From positions 992,001-1,056,000 of the forward strand of contig NZ_VTTM01000001.1 in NCBI RefSeq assembly GCF_008364795.1: DNA of 64,000 nt, in the 5' to 3' direction. Positions 54,832-64,000 of the stretch are shown piece after piece. The notes beneath the pieces are model-generated. The model had not been told where the DNA came from. It was given only the letters and a program-made list of their open reading frames with translations, and ran no database searches. Numbering within the stretch: position 1 is the stretch's first letter; each line of letters begins with the position of its first letter. Source of the DNA: Azospirillum oryzae (GTDB lineage Bacteria; Pseudomonadota; Alphaproteobacteria; Azospirillales; Azospirillaceae). The translations under genes and the position numbers were made by a program.

Positions 54832-54990
54832 TCAGGGTCGCGATGATGTGGTCGGCGATGCGGCCGGCGAGGGCACCATGCCGCGCGGCTCCGGCATGGC
54901 GCCCAGGAACCACCAGAGGCCCAACCCGATCAGCACGGCCTTCACCAGCAGGAACAGCGCGATGTGGCGGGCCAGCGGATTGCGGAGCAT
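54832..54990 (-). CDS. Small membrane protein, CydP-like (52 aa)
   Basis: A 52-residue single-span protein. NPLARHIALFLLVKAVLIG leads into GLWWFLGA and a Pro/Ser-rich tail. The pattern of a short polar N-terminus, RH, one membrane helix containing Lys and a Trp pair near the exit resembles CydP, the putative small subunit of cytochrome oxidases. No oxidase gene is nearby. It lies just upstream of, and on the same strand as, the stress-type gene. Family assignment is tentative. Confidence 0.5.
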   Translation of the reverse strand: MLRNPLARHIALFLLVKAVLIGLGLWWFLGAMPEPRGMVPSPAASPTTSSRP

Positions 54991-55100
54991 GGGCTTCAAC
55001 CTGTCGATGCAGCAGGCTTGGAGATGAATGCCGATCTGGCAAAAGCACCCGTCTTTTGGCTAGTATCCGGCACCCCTGCTGTCAAGGAAGGATACCCGCC

Positions 55101-55664
55101 ATGAAGCGGCTCCTGCTCGCCACCCTGTTCGCCGCCGGCCTGTCCGCCGGTTCCGCCGCCCCGGCCCTCGCCCAGATCAGCCTGTTCCAGGACACCGGGC
55201 TGATGCAGGCGGTCAATGACGGCGACGTCGCCAAGACGAAGGGCGCCCTGTTGCGGGGCGAGAACCCCAATCAGGCCGACATCCACGGCAAGACCGCCCT
55301 GCTGGCCGCCGTCGACCGCTCCAGCCCGGCCATCGCCAAGCTGCTGCTGGAGAGCGGCGCCAACGTCAACCGCGCCGACAAGGCCGGCAACACCCCGCTG
55401 CTGGCCGCGGCGGAGAACGGCAATCCGGAGCTGATCGACCTGCTGCTGAAGAAGGGCGCCAAGGTCGACATGGAGAACCGCGAGGGCATGACCCCGCTGA
55501 TGGTCGCCGCCCGCAACGGCCGGGCCGACGTGGTGGACCGGCTGCTGAAGGCCGGGGCGCAGGTCGACCGTTCCGATTTCACCGGCCGGACCGCGCTGAA
55601 CTGGGCGCAGGACAGCCGCAACGCCCGCGTCGGCACCCTGCTGCGCCAAGCCGGCGCGCGCTGA
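55101..55664 (+). CDS. Exported ankyrin-repeat protein
   Basis: A 187-residue protein with a signal peptide (cleavage near ALAQ, residue 27). It has about four to five ankyrin repeats: HGKTALLAAVDRSSPAIAKLLLESGANVNR, then KAGNTPLLAAAENG, EGMTPLMVAARNGRADVVDRLLKAG and a capping TGRTALNWAQD. Ankyrin stacks bind other proteins; exported single-domain examples often act in periplasmic protection (for example with catalase) or toxin immunity. No partner gene is obvious. It is followed 42 bp later by the CobD-like gene. Confidence 0.88.
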   Translation: MKRLLLATLFAAGLSAGSAAPALAQISLFQDTGLMQAVNDGDVAKTKGALLRGENPNQADIHGKTALLAAVDRSSPAIAKLLLESGANVNRADKAGNTPLLAAAENGNPELIDLLLKKGAKVDMENREGMTPLMVAARNGRADVVDRLLKAGAQVDRSDFTGRTALNWAQDSRNARVGTLLRQAGAR

Positions 55665-55706
55665 TTCCCGTCCGCTGGCGGTCGGACCCTACTTCGCGGA
55701 GACCTC

Positions 55707-56690
55707 ATGTTCGGTTCGGCCTTCGGCGGTCCCGGCCCGCTGCTGCTCCTGCTGCTGGCGCTGGGGATCGACGCGCTGTTCGGCGACTGGCTGGACCGCA
55801 TCCTGCCCGATCCGGCGGGGCTGGCGCGGCGATTCTGCAACGCCGCCGACGCCCGGCTGAACCGGGCGGAGCGGGGCAAGTCGGCCCAGGTGATCCGCGG
55901 GGCGCTGGTGGTGCTGGCGCTGGTGCTGATCGCGGTGGCGGCCGGGCTGCTGGTCGAGTGGATCGGCTCCATCGGCCGCGGCTGGATGGTGGAACTGCTG
56001 GCCCTGCTCTGCGGCCTGCGCGGCCGGGCCGCCTGGACTCGCATCCGCGCGGTGCGCCGCGCCCTGGAAAGCGGCGGCGTGGTGCCCGGCCAGGAGGCGA
56101 TCCAGTCGCTGACCCGCCGCCATGTCTATGGCCTTGACGAACACGGCATCGCCCGTGCTGCGGTGGAGGCCGCCGCCCGCGCCTTCGACCGCAAGCTGGT
56201 GGCGCCGGTCTTCGGCTATGCCCTGCTCGGCGTGCCCGGCCTGTTCGTCTGGACCGCGATGGACGGCGCCGACGCCGCGCTGGGCAGTCCCGGCGTCCGC
56301 CATGGCCGCTTCGGATCGACCGCGGCGACGCTGGACGACGCGCTGAACGCCCTGCCCGCCCGGCTGGCCGGGCTGCTGCTGGCGCTGGCCGCGCCCTTCA
56401 TCGGCACCGCCAAGGCCGGCGCCGCCCTGCGTGCGCTGGGCCGCGACGCGCGCAAGCATCCGTCGCTGAACATGGGCTGGCCCATTGCCGCGATGGCCGG
56501 CGCCCTGGGTCTGGCCCTGGGTGGACCGCACCGCGATGGCGGCGTGGTCATCACCGAGAACTGGATCGGCGACGGGCGCGCCCGCGCCACCCCCGCCGAC
56601 ATCGGGCGAGCACTCGCCCTGTCCGCCGTCGCGGCATTGCTGCTGGTCGGGCTGGTGGCGCTGCTGCTGTGGGGCGTGGCGGGGATTTAG
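55707..56690 (+). CDS. CobD/CbiB-family protein (adenosylcobinamide-phosphate synthase type)
   Basis: A 327-residue membrane protein. CobD/CbiB features include the N-terminal GIDALFGDWLDRILPDP, the late HPSLNMGWPIAAMAGALGLALGGP, an RRHVYGLDEHGIARAAVE segment, and three to four hydrophobic spans (about 10-25, 70-100, 225-245, 300-325). The family attaches aminopropanol phosphate to cobyric acid in B12 synthesis. It stands apart from any other cobalamin gene, and the segment between GIARAAVEAAARAF and VAPVFGYALLG diverges from the usual SLAENLSDGVVAPLF. It may be a divergent paralogue rather than the pathway enzyme. Confidence 0.75.
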   Translation: MFGSAFGGPGPLLLLLLALGIDALFGDWLDRILPDPAGLARRFCNAADARLNRAERGKSAQVIRGALVVLALVLIAVAAGLLVEWIGSIGRGWMVELLALLCGLRGRAAWTRIRAVRRALESGGVVPGQEAIQSLTRRHVYGLDEHGIARAAVEAAARAFDRKLVAPVFGYALLGVPGLFVWTAMDGADAALGSPGVRHGRFGSTAATLDDALNALPARLAGLLLALAAPFIGTAKAGAALRALGRDARKHPSLNMGWPIAAMAGALGLALGGPHRDGGVVITENWIGDGRARATPADIGRALALSAVAALLLVGLVALLLWGVAGI

Positions 56691-56698
56691 GGACGGAG

Positions 56699-57421
56699 TC
56701 AGCCGGCCGCCTGCGGCCCGACATCCTCAACCATGAAGAACGGCCCCCGCCGGTCGCGCTCGACCCGCAGGATGAAGCGGCTGATCCCGCCGGCCTTGAT
56801 GGTCCAGAGATCGTCGCCGTCATCCAGCGGACGAAGCTCCAGTTCGTCCGGCACCGGAGCCTCGCTCAGCCGCTTCAGGATGCGGTCGGCGCGGGTGCGG
56901 TCGATGGCGGGCAGGCTCTCGGCAGCACGGGCGTCGAAACGGTCGCTCTTCACATAGCGGGTGCCGGCACCCTGGATCGGGCTGGACGGCCGGCCGGGCT
57001 TCAGTCGCGCCCGCGCCGCCATCAGGCGCCAGCGCGCGATACCGCAGGCCTGCACCGCGGCGGCATGGACGGCGGCGACACACTCGATCAGGTCGGGAAA
57101 CAGCGGCATCAGTTCGCGCCGCTTGTAGGCGACGCGGCTCATCAGGTCGTGGATCGAACGTTCGGCCGTCGCGGCGGCGTCGGGCAGTTCCACCGTCTCC
57201 GCCGCCAGCAGGGCCGGGATGGCGTCGAGCGCCGCCCCCCTCACCAGCGCGTCGATGCGCGCCAGCGCCGTCGCCCCCGCCGCATCGGTGCGGGCGATGG
57301 CGTCGGCCACCACCGGGCGGGCGCGGTCGAGCGCCTCATCCCTCGGCACCTCGTCGGACAGGGCGGACAGCCAGCCGGCGTCGAACAGGGTGCCGTCGGG
57401 GAAGGGAGGAAAGGCGCTCAA
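56699..57421 (-). CDS. Hypothetical protein downstream of the DHH gene
   Basis: A 240-residue soluble, mostly helical protein rich in Ala, Arg and Asp. No usable ATG lies near its N-terminus; the likely start is the TTG at 57421, 27 bp after the DHH gene stop. The C-terminus forms a beta-rich end (ISRFILRVERDRRGPFFMVEDVG). I do not recognise the family. Its close spacing with the DHH phosphoesterase suggests co-transcription. It converges on the CobD-like gene, the stops being 8 bp apart. Confidence 0.65.
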   Translation of the reverse strand: MSAFPPFPDGTLFDAGWLSALSDEVPRDEALDRARPVVADAIARTDAAGATALARIDALVRGAALDAIPALLAAETVELPDAAATAERSIHDLMSRVAYKRRELMPLFPDLIECVAAVHAAAVQACGIARWRLMAARARLKPGRPSSPIQGAGTRYVKSDRFDARAAESLPAIDRTRADRILKRLSEAPVPDELELRPLDDGDDLWTIKAGGISRFILRVERDRRGPFFMVEDVGPQAAG

Positions 57422-57447
57422 TCGCTCAGGATCCGGTCGGTGGCGTG

Positions 57448-58380
57448 TCAGCCGTCCGCGCGCATGCGGGCGACGATGGCCTCCAATACCTCTTCGGCCC
57501 GGTCGTTGTCGACCTGACAGGTGCCGGCCGCCTGATGGCCGCCGCCGCCATATTGCAGCATCAGCGGGCCGATGTCCGTCTTCGAACTGCGGTTCAGGAT
57601 CGACTTGCCGCAGGCCAGCACGGTGTTCTGCTGCTTCAGGCCCCACAGCACATGGATCGACACGTTGGTGTCGGGGAACAGCGCATAGATCATGAAGCGG
57701 TTGCCGGCATAGATCGTCTCCTCCTTGCGGAGGTCGAGCACGACGACGTTGCCGCGCACGGTGGCGCAGCGCTTCAGCTGATCGACGAACAGCTCGGCAT
57801 GCTGGGTGTAAAGCTCCACCCGCTCCTTCACGTCGGGCAGCTCCAGGATCTGCGCGATGGTGTGGCTACGGCAGTAGTCGATCAGGTCCATCATCAGCTG
57901 GTAGTTCGACACCCGGAACTCGCGGAAGCGGCCCAGGCCGGTGCGCGCGTCCATGATGAAGTTCAGCAGGGTCCAGCCGGTGGGGTTCAGGATGTCGTCG
58001 CGCTGGTACTGTGCCGAGTCGGCCTGATCGACCGCCTGCATCATCTCGTCGGAGATGGTGGAGAAGCGCTCCTTCCCGCCATAGTAATCATAGACGACGC
58101 GGGCGGCCGACGGAGCCTTGGGGTCGATGATGTGGTTCGGCTTCTCGCCGACGCGCATGGTCTCCGACAGGTGATGGTCGAACACCAGATGGGCGCCTTC
58201 GACATAAGGCAGGTTGGTGGTGATGTCGCGGCCGGTGATCTCGATCTTGCCGTCCTGCATGTCCTTGGGATGGACGAACTTGATCTCGTCGAGGATGCCC
58301 AACTCCTTCAGCAGGACGGCGCAGACGAGCCCGTCGAAATCGGAACGGGTAACGAGGCGGTATTTCGCGGCGTCGGACAT
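57448..58380 (-). CDS. DHH/DHHA1-family phosphoesterase
   Basis: A 310-residue protein. The DHH domain carries the metal-binding motifs TRSDFDGLVCAV, DFDG-type Asp residues, and VFDHHLSE. The C-terminal DHHA1 domain ends with the GGGGHQAAGTCQ loop. Family members include exopolyphosphatases, cyclic-dinucleotide phosphodiesterases and RecJ; the short length and absence of a RecJ OB domain favour a small-molecule or nanoRNA/oligonucleotide phosphoesterase. The strongly acidic insertion seen in GdpP is absent, so c-di-AMP hydrolysis is less likely. Substrate open. Confidence 0.85.
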   Translation of the reverse strand: MSDAAKYRLVTRSDFDGLVCAVLLKELGILDEIKFVHPKDMQDGKIEITGRDITTNLPYVEGAHLVFDHHLSETMRVGEKPNHIIDPKAPSAARVVYDYYGGKERFSTISDEMMQAVDQADSAQYQRDDILNPTGWTLLNFIMDARTGLGRFREFRVSNYQLMMDLIDYCRSHTIAQILELPDVKERVELYTQHAELFVDQLKRCATVRGNVVVLDLRKEETIYAGNRFMIYALFPDTNVSIHVLWGLKQQNTVLACGKSILNRSSKTDIGPLMLQYGGGGHQAAGTCQVDNDRAEEVLEAIVARMRADG

Positions 58381-58491
58381 GCAAGCTTCCCCTGGCGACC
58401 GTCATGGTTGAGCGCGTGCCGGAAGGGTAGTCGCCTACCCCTTCGGCGCGCAATGCTTTACCAGAGGTCCGTCGCGGAGATCAGCCCCGGA

Positions 58492-59523
58492 TCAGCCCCA
58501 CGGGCCGCGACGGTTCTGCGGCATGAAGCCGCCCTGCCCAACCTGATTGCCACCATTGCCACCCTGTGGCGGCGCCCCCCAGGGCGAACGGCCGTCGCGC
58601 GGCGGGGTGGTCTGGCCGCCACCGAAGCCGCCGCCGCCAAACCCGCCGGTAAAGCTGCCGGTCTGGGGCGCCATCGCGCGCAGCCGCGCCACCCGCTCGC
58701 CCATGTCGGGGTGGGTGGAGAACAGGCTGGCCATGCTGGCGCCGCTGAGGGGGTTGGCGATGAACAGGTGGGCGGTCGCCGGGTGCGCCTCCGCCTGATA
58801 ATTGGGGATGTGGTTGGCGCTGTTGTGGATGTTGGTCAGCGCATCGGCCAGCCAGTTGGGACGGCCGCAGATCTCGGCGCCGATGCGGTCGGCCTCGAAC
58901 TCGCGGGTGCGGCTGATCGCCATCTGCACCAGCGTCGCGGCGATGGGGGCGAGGATGGCGGCCAGGATCGCCCCGACCATGCCCAGCGGGTTGCCGCCGC
59001 GTTCGTCATTGCTAGAGCCGCCGAAGAACAGGCCGAAATTGGCGAGCATCGACACCGCACCGGCGATGGTCGCGGTGATCGTCATGATCAGGGTGTCGCG
59101 GTTCTTCACATGGGCCAGCTCATGCGCCATCACGCCGGCGATCTCCTCCGGCGTCAGGCGCTGCAGCAGGCCGGTGGTGGCGGCGACCGCCGCATGCTCC
59201 GGATCGCGGCCGGTGGCGAAGGCGTTGGGCTGGTCGTTTTCGATGATGTAGACGCGCGGCATCGGCAGGCCGGCGCGCTCCGCCAGCCGGGCTACGATGC
59301 CGTGGAATTCGGGGGCCGAGTAACCATCGACCTCGCGGGCGCCGTACATCGACAGCACCATGTCGCCGGAATTCCAATAGCTGAACAGGTTCATGCCCAG
59401 CGCGAAGACGAAGGCGATGATCAGGCCGGTCTTGCCGCCCAGCAGGAAGCCGACCGCCATGAAGATCGCCGTCAGGCCGGCAAGGAGAATGGTGGTCTTC
59501 AGATAGCTGGTCATGATCGCCAT
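58492..59523 (-). CDS. htpX: Membrane zinc metalloprotease HtpX
   Basis: A 343-residue M48B protease that degrades damaged membrane proteins. Two N-terminal spans (about 10-50), the catalytic [13 protein letters not shown] (HExxH) near residue 132, two further spans (about 150-200) and the third zinc ligand in the [12 protein letters not shown] region are present. The C-terminal ~60 residues are a Gly/Pro/Gln-rich tail ([11 protein letters not shown]) longer than in E. coli HtpX. It is divergent from the SdhAF4-like gene, a common alphaproteobacterial arrangement. Confidence 0.95.
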   Translation of the reverse strand: MAIMTSYLKTTILLAGLTAIFMAVGFLLGGKTGLIIAFVFALGMNLFSYWNSGDMVLSMYGAREVDGYSAPEFHGIVARLAERAGLPMPRVYIIENDQPNAFATGRDPEHAAVAATTGLLQRLTPEEIAGVMAHELAHVKNRDTLIMTITATIAGAVSMLANFGLFFGGSSNDERGGNPLGMVGAILAAILAPIAATLVQMAISRTREFEADRIGAEICGRPNWLADALTNIHNSANHIPNYQAEAHPATAHLFIANPLSGASMASLFSTHPDMGERVARLRAMAPQTGSFTGGFGGGGFGGGQTTPPRDGRSPWGAPPQGGNGGNQVGQGGFMPQNRRGPWG

Positions 59524-59616
59524 ATCGGTTCAGGATGGGCCGAGGCGGGGTAACCCGCCCTGATCCGAGATATGGGCCCGATCCGCGCCCCCGTTCAAGA
59601 TGCCCGCAGCAGTGCG

Positions 59617-59805
59617 ATGGATATGATGACCGAGCCGACCAAACCGCAGCAGGACGCCGCCGAGGCGGTAGTTGAAAACACCGCCACCGAGGGGACGGAA
59701 GCCAAGGGCCCCGAGCAGAAGCCCGGCGAGATCGGCGGCCCGAAGGGGCCGGAACCGACCCGCTACGGCGACTGGGAGTTCAAGGGGCGCTGTTCGGATT
59801 TCTGA
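59617..59805 (+). CDS. SdhAF4-like protein (DUF1674)
   Basis: A 62-residue protein. The disordered acidic N-terminus ends in the diagnostic RYGDWEFKGRCSDF, the DUF1674/SDHAF4 C-terminal box. In mitochondria the homologue binds flavinylated SdhA during succinate dehydrogenase assembly; the bacterial role is presumably the same. Start could be 59617, 59623 or 59626 (three ATGs within 10 bp), none with a strong ribosome-binding site. Confidence 0.85.
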   Translation: MDMMTEPTKPQQDAAEAVVENTATEGTEAKGPEQKPGEIGGPKGPEPTRYGDWEFKGRCSDF

Positions 59806-59826
59806 TCGGAGATCAACTCCACCCGG

Positions 59827-60891
59827 TCACTCCATCCGGCGCCCGGTCACCGCGTCGAACAGGTGCAGGGCGCCGTCCTGCGGGGCGACCGTCAGACGGT
59901 CACGCTCGCGCACGGTGGGGATTCCGGCCATGCGGACCAGCAGGGTCTCGCCGTCCGGCAGGCGGCCATAGACCACCGTGTCGGCCCCCAGCGCCTCCAC
60001 CAGTTCGATCTCGATGGAAAAGCCGTCCGCGGCGACGGCCATATGCTCCGGCCGGATGCCCAGCTTCACCGGCCGGCCCGCGTCGGTCGCACGCGGACGC
60101 GGCAGGGGCAGACGCTGACCGCCGGGCAGCAGCACCGCCTCGCCGCGGTCGTCGATGCGGCCGTCCAGCACATTCATCGGCGGGGAACCGATGAAGCCGG
60201 CGACGAACAGGCTGGCCGGGCGCTGGTAGACCTCCAGCGGCGTGCCGATCTGCTCGGCCACGCCATGGTTCATCACCAGGATGCGGTCGGCCAGCGTCAT
60301 CGCCTCCACCTGATCGTGGGTGACGTAGAGGCTGGTGATGCCGAGCCGGTCCTGCAGCCGCTTGATCTCCACCCGCATCTGGGTGCGCAGCTTGGCGTCC
60401 AGGTTCGACAACGGCTCGTCGAACAGGAAGGCGGCCGGTTCGCGCACGATGGCGCGGCCCATGGCGACGCGCTGGCGCTGGCCGCCCGACAGCTGGCTCG
60501 GCCGGCGGTCGAGGAAGCGGCCGAGTTCGAGGATGTTCGCCGCCTTGTCGACGCGGGCGCGGATCTCCGCCTTCGGGATTCCGCGGATCTTCAGGCCGTA
60601 GGCCATGTTGTCGAAGACCGTCATGTGCGGATAGAGCGCGTAGTTCTGGAACACCATCGCGATGTCGCGATCCTTGGGGTCCAGGTGATTGACCACGCGC
60701 CCGCCGATGGCGATCTCGCCGCCGGTGATGCCCTCCAGCCCGGCGACCATGCGCAGCAGGGTAGACTTGCCGCAGCCGGATGGGCCGAGCAGGACGAGGA
60801 ACTCGCCGTCCTGGATTGCGATGTCGATGCCCTTGATCGCTTCGACCGGGCCGTAGGACTTGCGGACGTTGCGGATTTCAACGGTTGCCAT
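59827..60891 (-). CDS. ugpC: sn-Glycerol-3-phosphate ABC transporter ATPase UgpC
   Basis: A 354-residue ATPase of the MalK/UgpC subfamily. Walker [11 protein letters not shown]-loop FQNYALYP, signature [15 protein letters not shown], Walker [15 protein letters not shown] and the His switch VTHDQ are all intact. The C-terminal OB-type regulatory domain (about 240-354) is present, as in MalK. It is the last gene of the ugpBAEC operon, 25 bp after ugpE. Confidence 0.94.
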   Translation of the reverse strand: MATVEIRNVRKSYGPVEAIKGIDIAIQDGEFLVLLGPSGCGKSTLLRMVAGLEGITGGEIAIGGRVVNHLDPKDRDIAMVFQNYALYPHMTVFDNMAYGLKIRGIPKAEIRARVDKAANILELGRFLDRRPSQLSGGQRQRVAMGRAIVREPAAFLFDEPLSNLDAKLRTQMRVEIKRLQDRLGITSLYVTHDQVEAMTLADRILVMNHGVAEQIGTPLEVYQRPASLFVAGFIGSPPMNVLDGRIDDRGEAVLLPGGQRLPLPRPRATDAGRPVKLGIRPEHMAVAADGFSIEIELVEALGADTVVYGRLPDGETLLVRMAGIPTVRERDRLTVAPQDGALHLFDAVTGRRME

Positions 60892-60916
60892 TGTTTTTCT
60901 TTCCCTTCGCCCGCGC

Positions 60917-61765
60917 TTACTTTTCGCTGTCCACGAGGCCTTTGACGAACCAGCGCTGCATGAACACCACCACCGCCACCGGCGGCAGCATCGCCAGAAC
61001 CGTGGTCGCCATGATGATGTGCCAGTCGTTGGCCGATTCGCCGGTGCCGATCATCTTGGTGATGCCGGTCACGATGGTCTCCATGTCGCCGCTGCTGGTG
61101 ACCAGAAGCGGCCAGAGATACTGGTTCCAGCCATAGATGAAGAGGATGACGAACAGTGCCGCGATGTTGGTGCGCGACAGCGGCAGCACAACGTCGATGA
61201 AGAAGCGCACCGGCCCGGCGCCGTCGATCTTCGCCGCTTCCAGCAACTCGTCCGGGATGGTCAGGAAGAACTGGCGGAACAGCAGCGTCGCGGTGGCCGA
61301 GGCGATCAGCGGGATGGCCAGCCCGGCATAGGTGTTGATCAGGCCCAGATCGGCGACGACCTTGTAGGTCGGGATGATCCGCACCTCCACCGGCAGCATC
61401 AGCGTGATGAAGATCAGCCAGAAGAAGGCCATGCGCAGCGGAAAGCGGAAGAAGGCCACCGCATAGGCCGACAGGATGGAAATGGCGATCTTGCCCAGCG
61501 CGATGGACAGCGCCATCACCAGGCTGTTCAGCATCATCGTGCGGACGGGCGTGTACATGGCGCGCTCGCCCGCCTCGCCAACCCAGGCCTGGGCGTAGTT
61601 GGCCGCCCCCTCCCCGCCCGGCCACAGCGGCAGGCCGCCGCGCCCGATGGTGCCGGCGTCCCAGGTGGAACCGATCAGCGTCACGTAGATCGGATAGGCG
61701 AAGATCAGCACGCCGGCGATCAGGACGATGTGCGGCACCAGATCGATGAAACGGGTCTGCTTCAT
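60917..61765 (-). CDS. ugpE: sn-Glycerol-3-phosphate ABC transporter permease UgpE
   Basis: A 282-residue inner-membrane permease with six hydrophobic spans and the ATPase-coupling EAA loop ([24 protein letters not shown]). Length matches E. coli UgpE. The start at 61765 overlaps the ugpA stop by ATGA; upstream frames belong to ugpA. It pairs with UgpA to form the channel. Confidence 0.94.
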   Translation of the reverse strand: MKQTRFIDLVPHIVLIAGVLIFAYPIYVTLIGSTWDAGTIGRGGLPLWPGGEGAANYAQAWVGEAGERAMYTPVRTMMLNSLVMALSIALGKIAISILSAYAVAFFRFPLRMAFFWLIFITLMLPVEVRIIPTYKVVADLGLINTYAGLAIPLIASATATLLFRQFFLTIPDELLEAAKIDGAGPVRFFIDVVLPLSRTNIAALFVILFIYGWNQYLWPLLVTSSGDMETIVTGITKMIGTGESANDWHIIMATTVLAMLPPVAVVVFMQRWFVKGLVDSEK

Positions 61766-62646
61766 GAGTAGTGGACCTTGCGCTCGACGAAGCGGAACTG
61801 CACCGCGGTCAGCGCGATGACGATCACCATCAGGATCACCGACTGTGCCGACGACCCGCCAAGGTCGTTGTTGACCACGCCGTCCTGGTAGACACGGAAG
61901 ATCAGCGTCTCCGTCGCCTTGCCCGGCCCGCCCTGGGTCAGGGCGTGGATGGTGCCGAAGGTCTCGAAGAAGGCGTAGACCATGTCCACCACCAGCAGGA
62001 AGAAGGTGGTCGGCGACAAGAGCGGGAAGGTGATGGTCCAGAAGCGCCGAACCGGCCCGGCACCGTCGATGCTGGCCGCCTCCATCACCGAGCGCGGGAT
62101 CGCCTGCAGCCCGGCCAGGAAGAAGATGAAGTTGTAGGACACCTGCTTCCAGCTGGCCGCCAGGATCACCATCAGCAGCGCCTGCCCGCCGTTCAGCCGG
62201 TAGTCCCAATCAAAGCCGAGCGCCCGCAGCGCCCGGCCGAAGGACCCGATGTCGGGATTGAAGATGAACATCCACAGCACCGCCGCGACGGCCGGGGCCA
62301 GCGCATAGGGCCAGATCAGCAGCGTCTTGTAGGCGCTGGCGCCCTTGATCTTCGAATCGGCCAGCACCGCCAGCAGCAGCGCCACGCCCATCGCCAGCAC
62401 CGTCACCGCGACGCTGAAGATCACCGTGGTCTTCAGCGTGTCGAGATAGTTCGGATCGCCCAGCACATGGGTGAAATTCTCGAACCAGACGAACTCGCTG
62501 CGGATGCCGAAGGCGTCCTGCAGATGCACCGACTGCCAGATCGCATTGGCTGCCGGCCAGATGAAGAACACCAGCGTCACCGCCACCTGCGGCGCAAGCA
62601 GCAGATAGGGCAACAGCCGGCTGTCGAAGGTGACGCGACGCTGCAA
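61762..62646 (-). CDS. ugpA: sn-Glycerol-3-phosphate ABC transporter permease UgpA
   Basis: A 294-residue permease. Six spans are visible, with the EAA loop [21 protein letters not shown] contacting UgpC. The N-terminus ([18 protein letters not shown]) and the [17 protein letters not shown] periplasmic loop follow UgpA. It lies 79 bp downstream of ugpB, the gap being filled by a GC hairpin, and overlaps ugpE by 4 bp. Confidence 0.94.
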   Translation of the reverse strand: MQRRVTFDSRLLPYLLLAPQVAVTLVFFIWPAANAIWQSVHLQDAFGIRSEFVWFENFTHVLGDPNYLDTLKTTVIFSVAVTVLAMGVALLLAVLADSKIKGASAYKTLLIWPYALAPAVAAVLWMFIFNPDIGSFGRALRALGFDWDYRLNGGQALLMVILAASWKQVSYNFIFFLAGLQAIPRSVMEAASIDGAGPVRRFWTITFPLLSPTTFFLLVVDMVYAFFETFGTIHALTQGGPGKATETLIFRVYQDGVVNNDLGGSSAQSVILMVIVIALTAVQFRFVERKVHYS

Positions 62647-62680
62647 AGGATGGTCTTTCGTGAATGGTAATCGGCGCAGC

Positions 62681-62710
62681 CCCTCCCCCCGCCACTGGGC
62701 GGGGGGAGGG
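62681..62710. repeat. GC hairpin between ugpB and ugpA
   Basis: CCCTCCCCCCGCC (62681-62693) pairs with GGCGGGGGGAGGG (62698-62710) across a 4-nt loop, a 13-bp stem without a U-run. Its C/G-rich arms match the inner stem of the repeats at 20293 and 24899. In other ABC operons a hairpin at this point stabilises the binding-protein message and lowers permease levels; the same is likely here. Confidence 0.7.
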
Positions 62711-62725
62711 ATGTTACGGGCGATC

Positions 62726-64000
62726 TCAGCCCTTGTTGGCCCGCTCGAAGTTGCGGAGCACGGTGTTGCCGCGCTTGATCGAGGCGTCCAATGCTTGGCG
62801 GGCGTCCTGCTGGCCCTGGAAGGCCTTCTCCAGCTCTTCCTGGATGATGTTGCGGATTTCCGGCAGGTTGCCCAGGCGCAGGCCCATGCTGTTCTCGGTG
62901 GTGGGCGTGCGGGTCAGCTGCGCGGCCGGCACGTCGGCACCGGGGTTCTTTTCGTAATAGCCCTGCGCCTTGGCGATCTCGATGCCCTTCAGCGTCACCG
63001 GGACATAGCCGGTGTCCATGTGCCACTTGGCGTCGACCTCGGGCTTGGCGAGATAGGTGAAGAACTGCGACACCGCCTTGTATTCGGCTGGCGTACGCTT
63101 GGGCGAGGTCATCACCCAGAAGGCGGCGCCGCCGATGATGCCGTTCTTCGGGTCGTTGTTGGCGAATTCCGGCCAGTAGGGCAGCGGCGCGGCGCCCCAG
63201 GCGAAGGTCGCCTCCTTCAGGATGCGGCTGCGCAGCGAGGACGACCCCTGGATCATCGCGCACTCGCCCGACGGGAACAGCGCGTCCGGCTTATTGTCGC
63301 GGCCACCGTACTTGAACAGCCCGTCCTTCTGCATGTCGATCAGCGTCTGCACATGCTTGACGTAGAGCGGGGCATCGATCTTCAGTTCGGCGTTCAGCCC
63401 GCCATAGCCGTTGGCCTGGGTGGCGAAGGGCGTGTTGTGGATGGCGCCCAGCTGTTCAAGCTGCACCCAGGTCGGCCAGGAGGTGGTGAAGGGGCAGCTG
63501 GATCCCGACGCCTTCAGCTTCTTCGCCGCATCGATCAGTTCCGGCCAGGTCGCCGGCGGTTTGGCAGGGTCGAGGCCGGCCTTCTGGAAGGCGTCCTTGT
63601 TGTAGAACATGATGGCGGTGGAGCTGTTGAACGGCAGCGCCATCATCTTCCCGTCCTTGGACGAGTAGTAGCCCTTGACCGCCGGGATATAGGCATCGGG
63701 GTCGAAGGACGCGCCCGTTTCCTGCATCAGCTGATAGACCGGCTTCACCGCCGGGCCGGCGGCCATCATTGTCGCGGTCCCGACCTCGAACATCTGCACG
63801 ATGTGCGGCGCGTTGCCGGCGCGGAAGGCGGCGATGGCCGCCTGCATCGTCTCCGGATAGCTGCCCTTGTAGGAGGCGTTGACCTGGACCGTCTGCTGGC
63901 TGTCGTTGAAGTCCTTGACGATCTGCTCCAGCTGGCCGCCCAGCGGCTGCGGCAGGCCGTGCCAGAAATCGATCACCGTCTTGGATTGCGCCAGCGCGGT
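62726..64000 (-). CDS. ugpB: Glycerol-3-phosphate binding protein UgpB (5' end outside window)
   Basis: About 425 residues are present; the frame stays open to the window edge. The first visible residues are the end of a signal peptide (TALAQS) followed by the mature start KTVIDFWHG. Segments such as [61 protein letters not shown] and [12 protein letters not shown] closely track E. coli UgpB, which binds glycerol-3-phosphate and glycerophosphodiesters in the periplasm. It is the first gene of the operon. The promoter and any PhoB site lie outside the window. Confidence 0.95.
   Translation of the reverse strand, partial: TALAQSKTVIDFWHGLPQPLGGQLEQIVKDFNDSQQTVQVNASYKGSYPETMQAAIAAFRAGNAPHIVQMFEVGTATMMAAGPAVKPVYQLMQETGASFDPDAYIPAVKGYYSSKDGKMMALPFNSSTAIMFYNKDAFQKAGLDPAKPPATWPELIDAAKKLKASGSSCPFTTSWPTWVQLEQLGAIHNTPFATQANGYGGLNAELKIDAPLYVKHVQTLIDMQKDGLFKYGGRDNKPDALFPSGECAMIQGSSSLRSRILKEATFAWGAAPLPYWPEFANNDPKNGIIGGAAFWVMTSPKRTPAEYKAVSQFFTYLAKPEVDAKWHMDTGYVPVTLKGIEIAKAQGYYEKNPGADVPAAQLTRTPTTENSMGLRLGNLPEIRNIIQEELEKAFQGQQDARQALDASIKRGNTVLRNFERANKG

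Overview
The window is high-GC DNA (roughly two thirds G+C by eye) with alphaproteobacterial gene content. The flagellin C-terminus, the many complex histidine kinases, two phasins with PhaR-like operators, ClpS-ClpA, MmcB, a DUF3035 lipoprotein and an HtpX-DUF1674 pair point to Rhodospirillales/Azospirillales, most likely Azospirillum or a close relative. This is inferred from gene content; no search was run. Coding density is high. I saw no rRNA, tRNA, CRISPR array, transposase or phage gene.

Layout. 1-6.3 kb: the 3' end of a flagellin gene, a secreted S10 carboxypeptidase, a chemoreceptor, a bacteriohemerythrin and pyrE. 6.35-12.76 kb (minus strand): a five-gene glycosylation-type operon (GT10 fucosyltransferase-like, an uncharacterised transferase-like protein, a TPR-OGT/SPINDLY protein, a GT7 galactosyltransferase-like protein and an FkbM methyltransferase). 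12.9-20.3 kb: ileS behind a clear promoter and structured leader, then lspA, a DUF3035 lipoprotein and an M16 peptidase pair. 20.3-25 kb: pgi, small proteins, an AT-rich patch with an orphan gene, the 3' remnant of a LysR gene and an intact AmpR-like LysR gene. 25-27.7 kb: acetate kinase and a MaoC-phosphotransacetylase fusion.

28.2-35.7 kb is a signalling cluster: three histidine kinases, MmcB and a receiver-HPt protein. 35.7-44.7 kb holds a D,D-carboxypeptidase with a SPOR domain, a lipoprotein, an orphan proteasome-like (Anbu) protease, twin phasins with matching promoters, clpS-clpA and nadK. 44.8-54.1 kb combines a minus-strand partner-switching module (STAS, HATPase, receiver-PP2C phosphatase) with a divergent plus-strand operon of two large kinases and a DUF1329 protein joined by ATGA overlaps. 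54.1-59.8 kb carries a stress-type glycine-rich protein, a 52-aa CydP-like peptide, an ankyrin protein, a CobD/CbiB-family protein, a DHH phosphoesterase, HtpX and SdhAF4. 59.8-64 kb is a ugpBAEC glycerol-3-phosphate uptake operon; ugpB runs off the end.

The strongest candidates for something new are: (i) the glycosylation operon, whose enzyme set (Ser/Thr HexNAc or fucose transfer, beta-galactosyl transfer, alpha-fucosyl transfer) could build a Lewis-type glycan on a bacterial protein; (ii) the orphan Anbu protease; (iii) the two phasin promoters with identical operator placement; (iv) structured leaders before ileS and pta; and (v) several families of nested intergenic palindromes.
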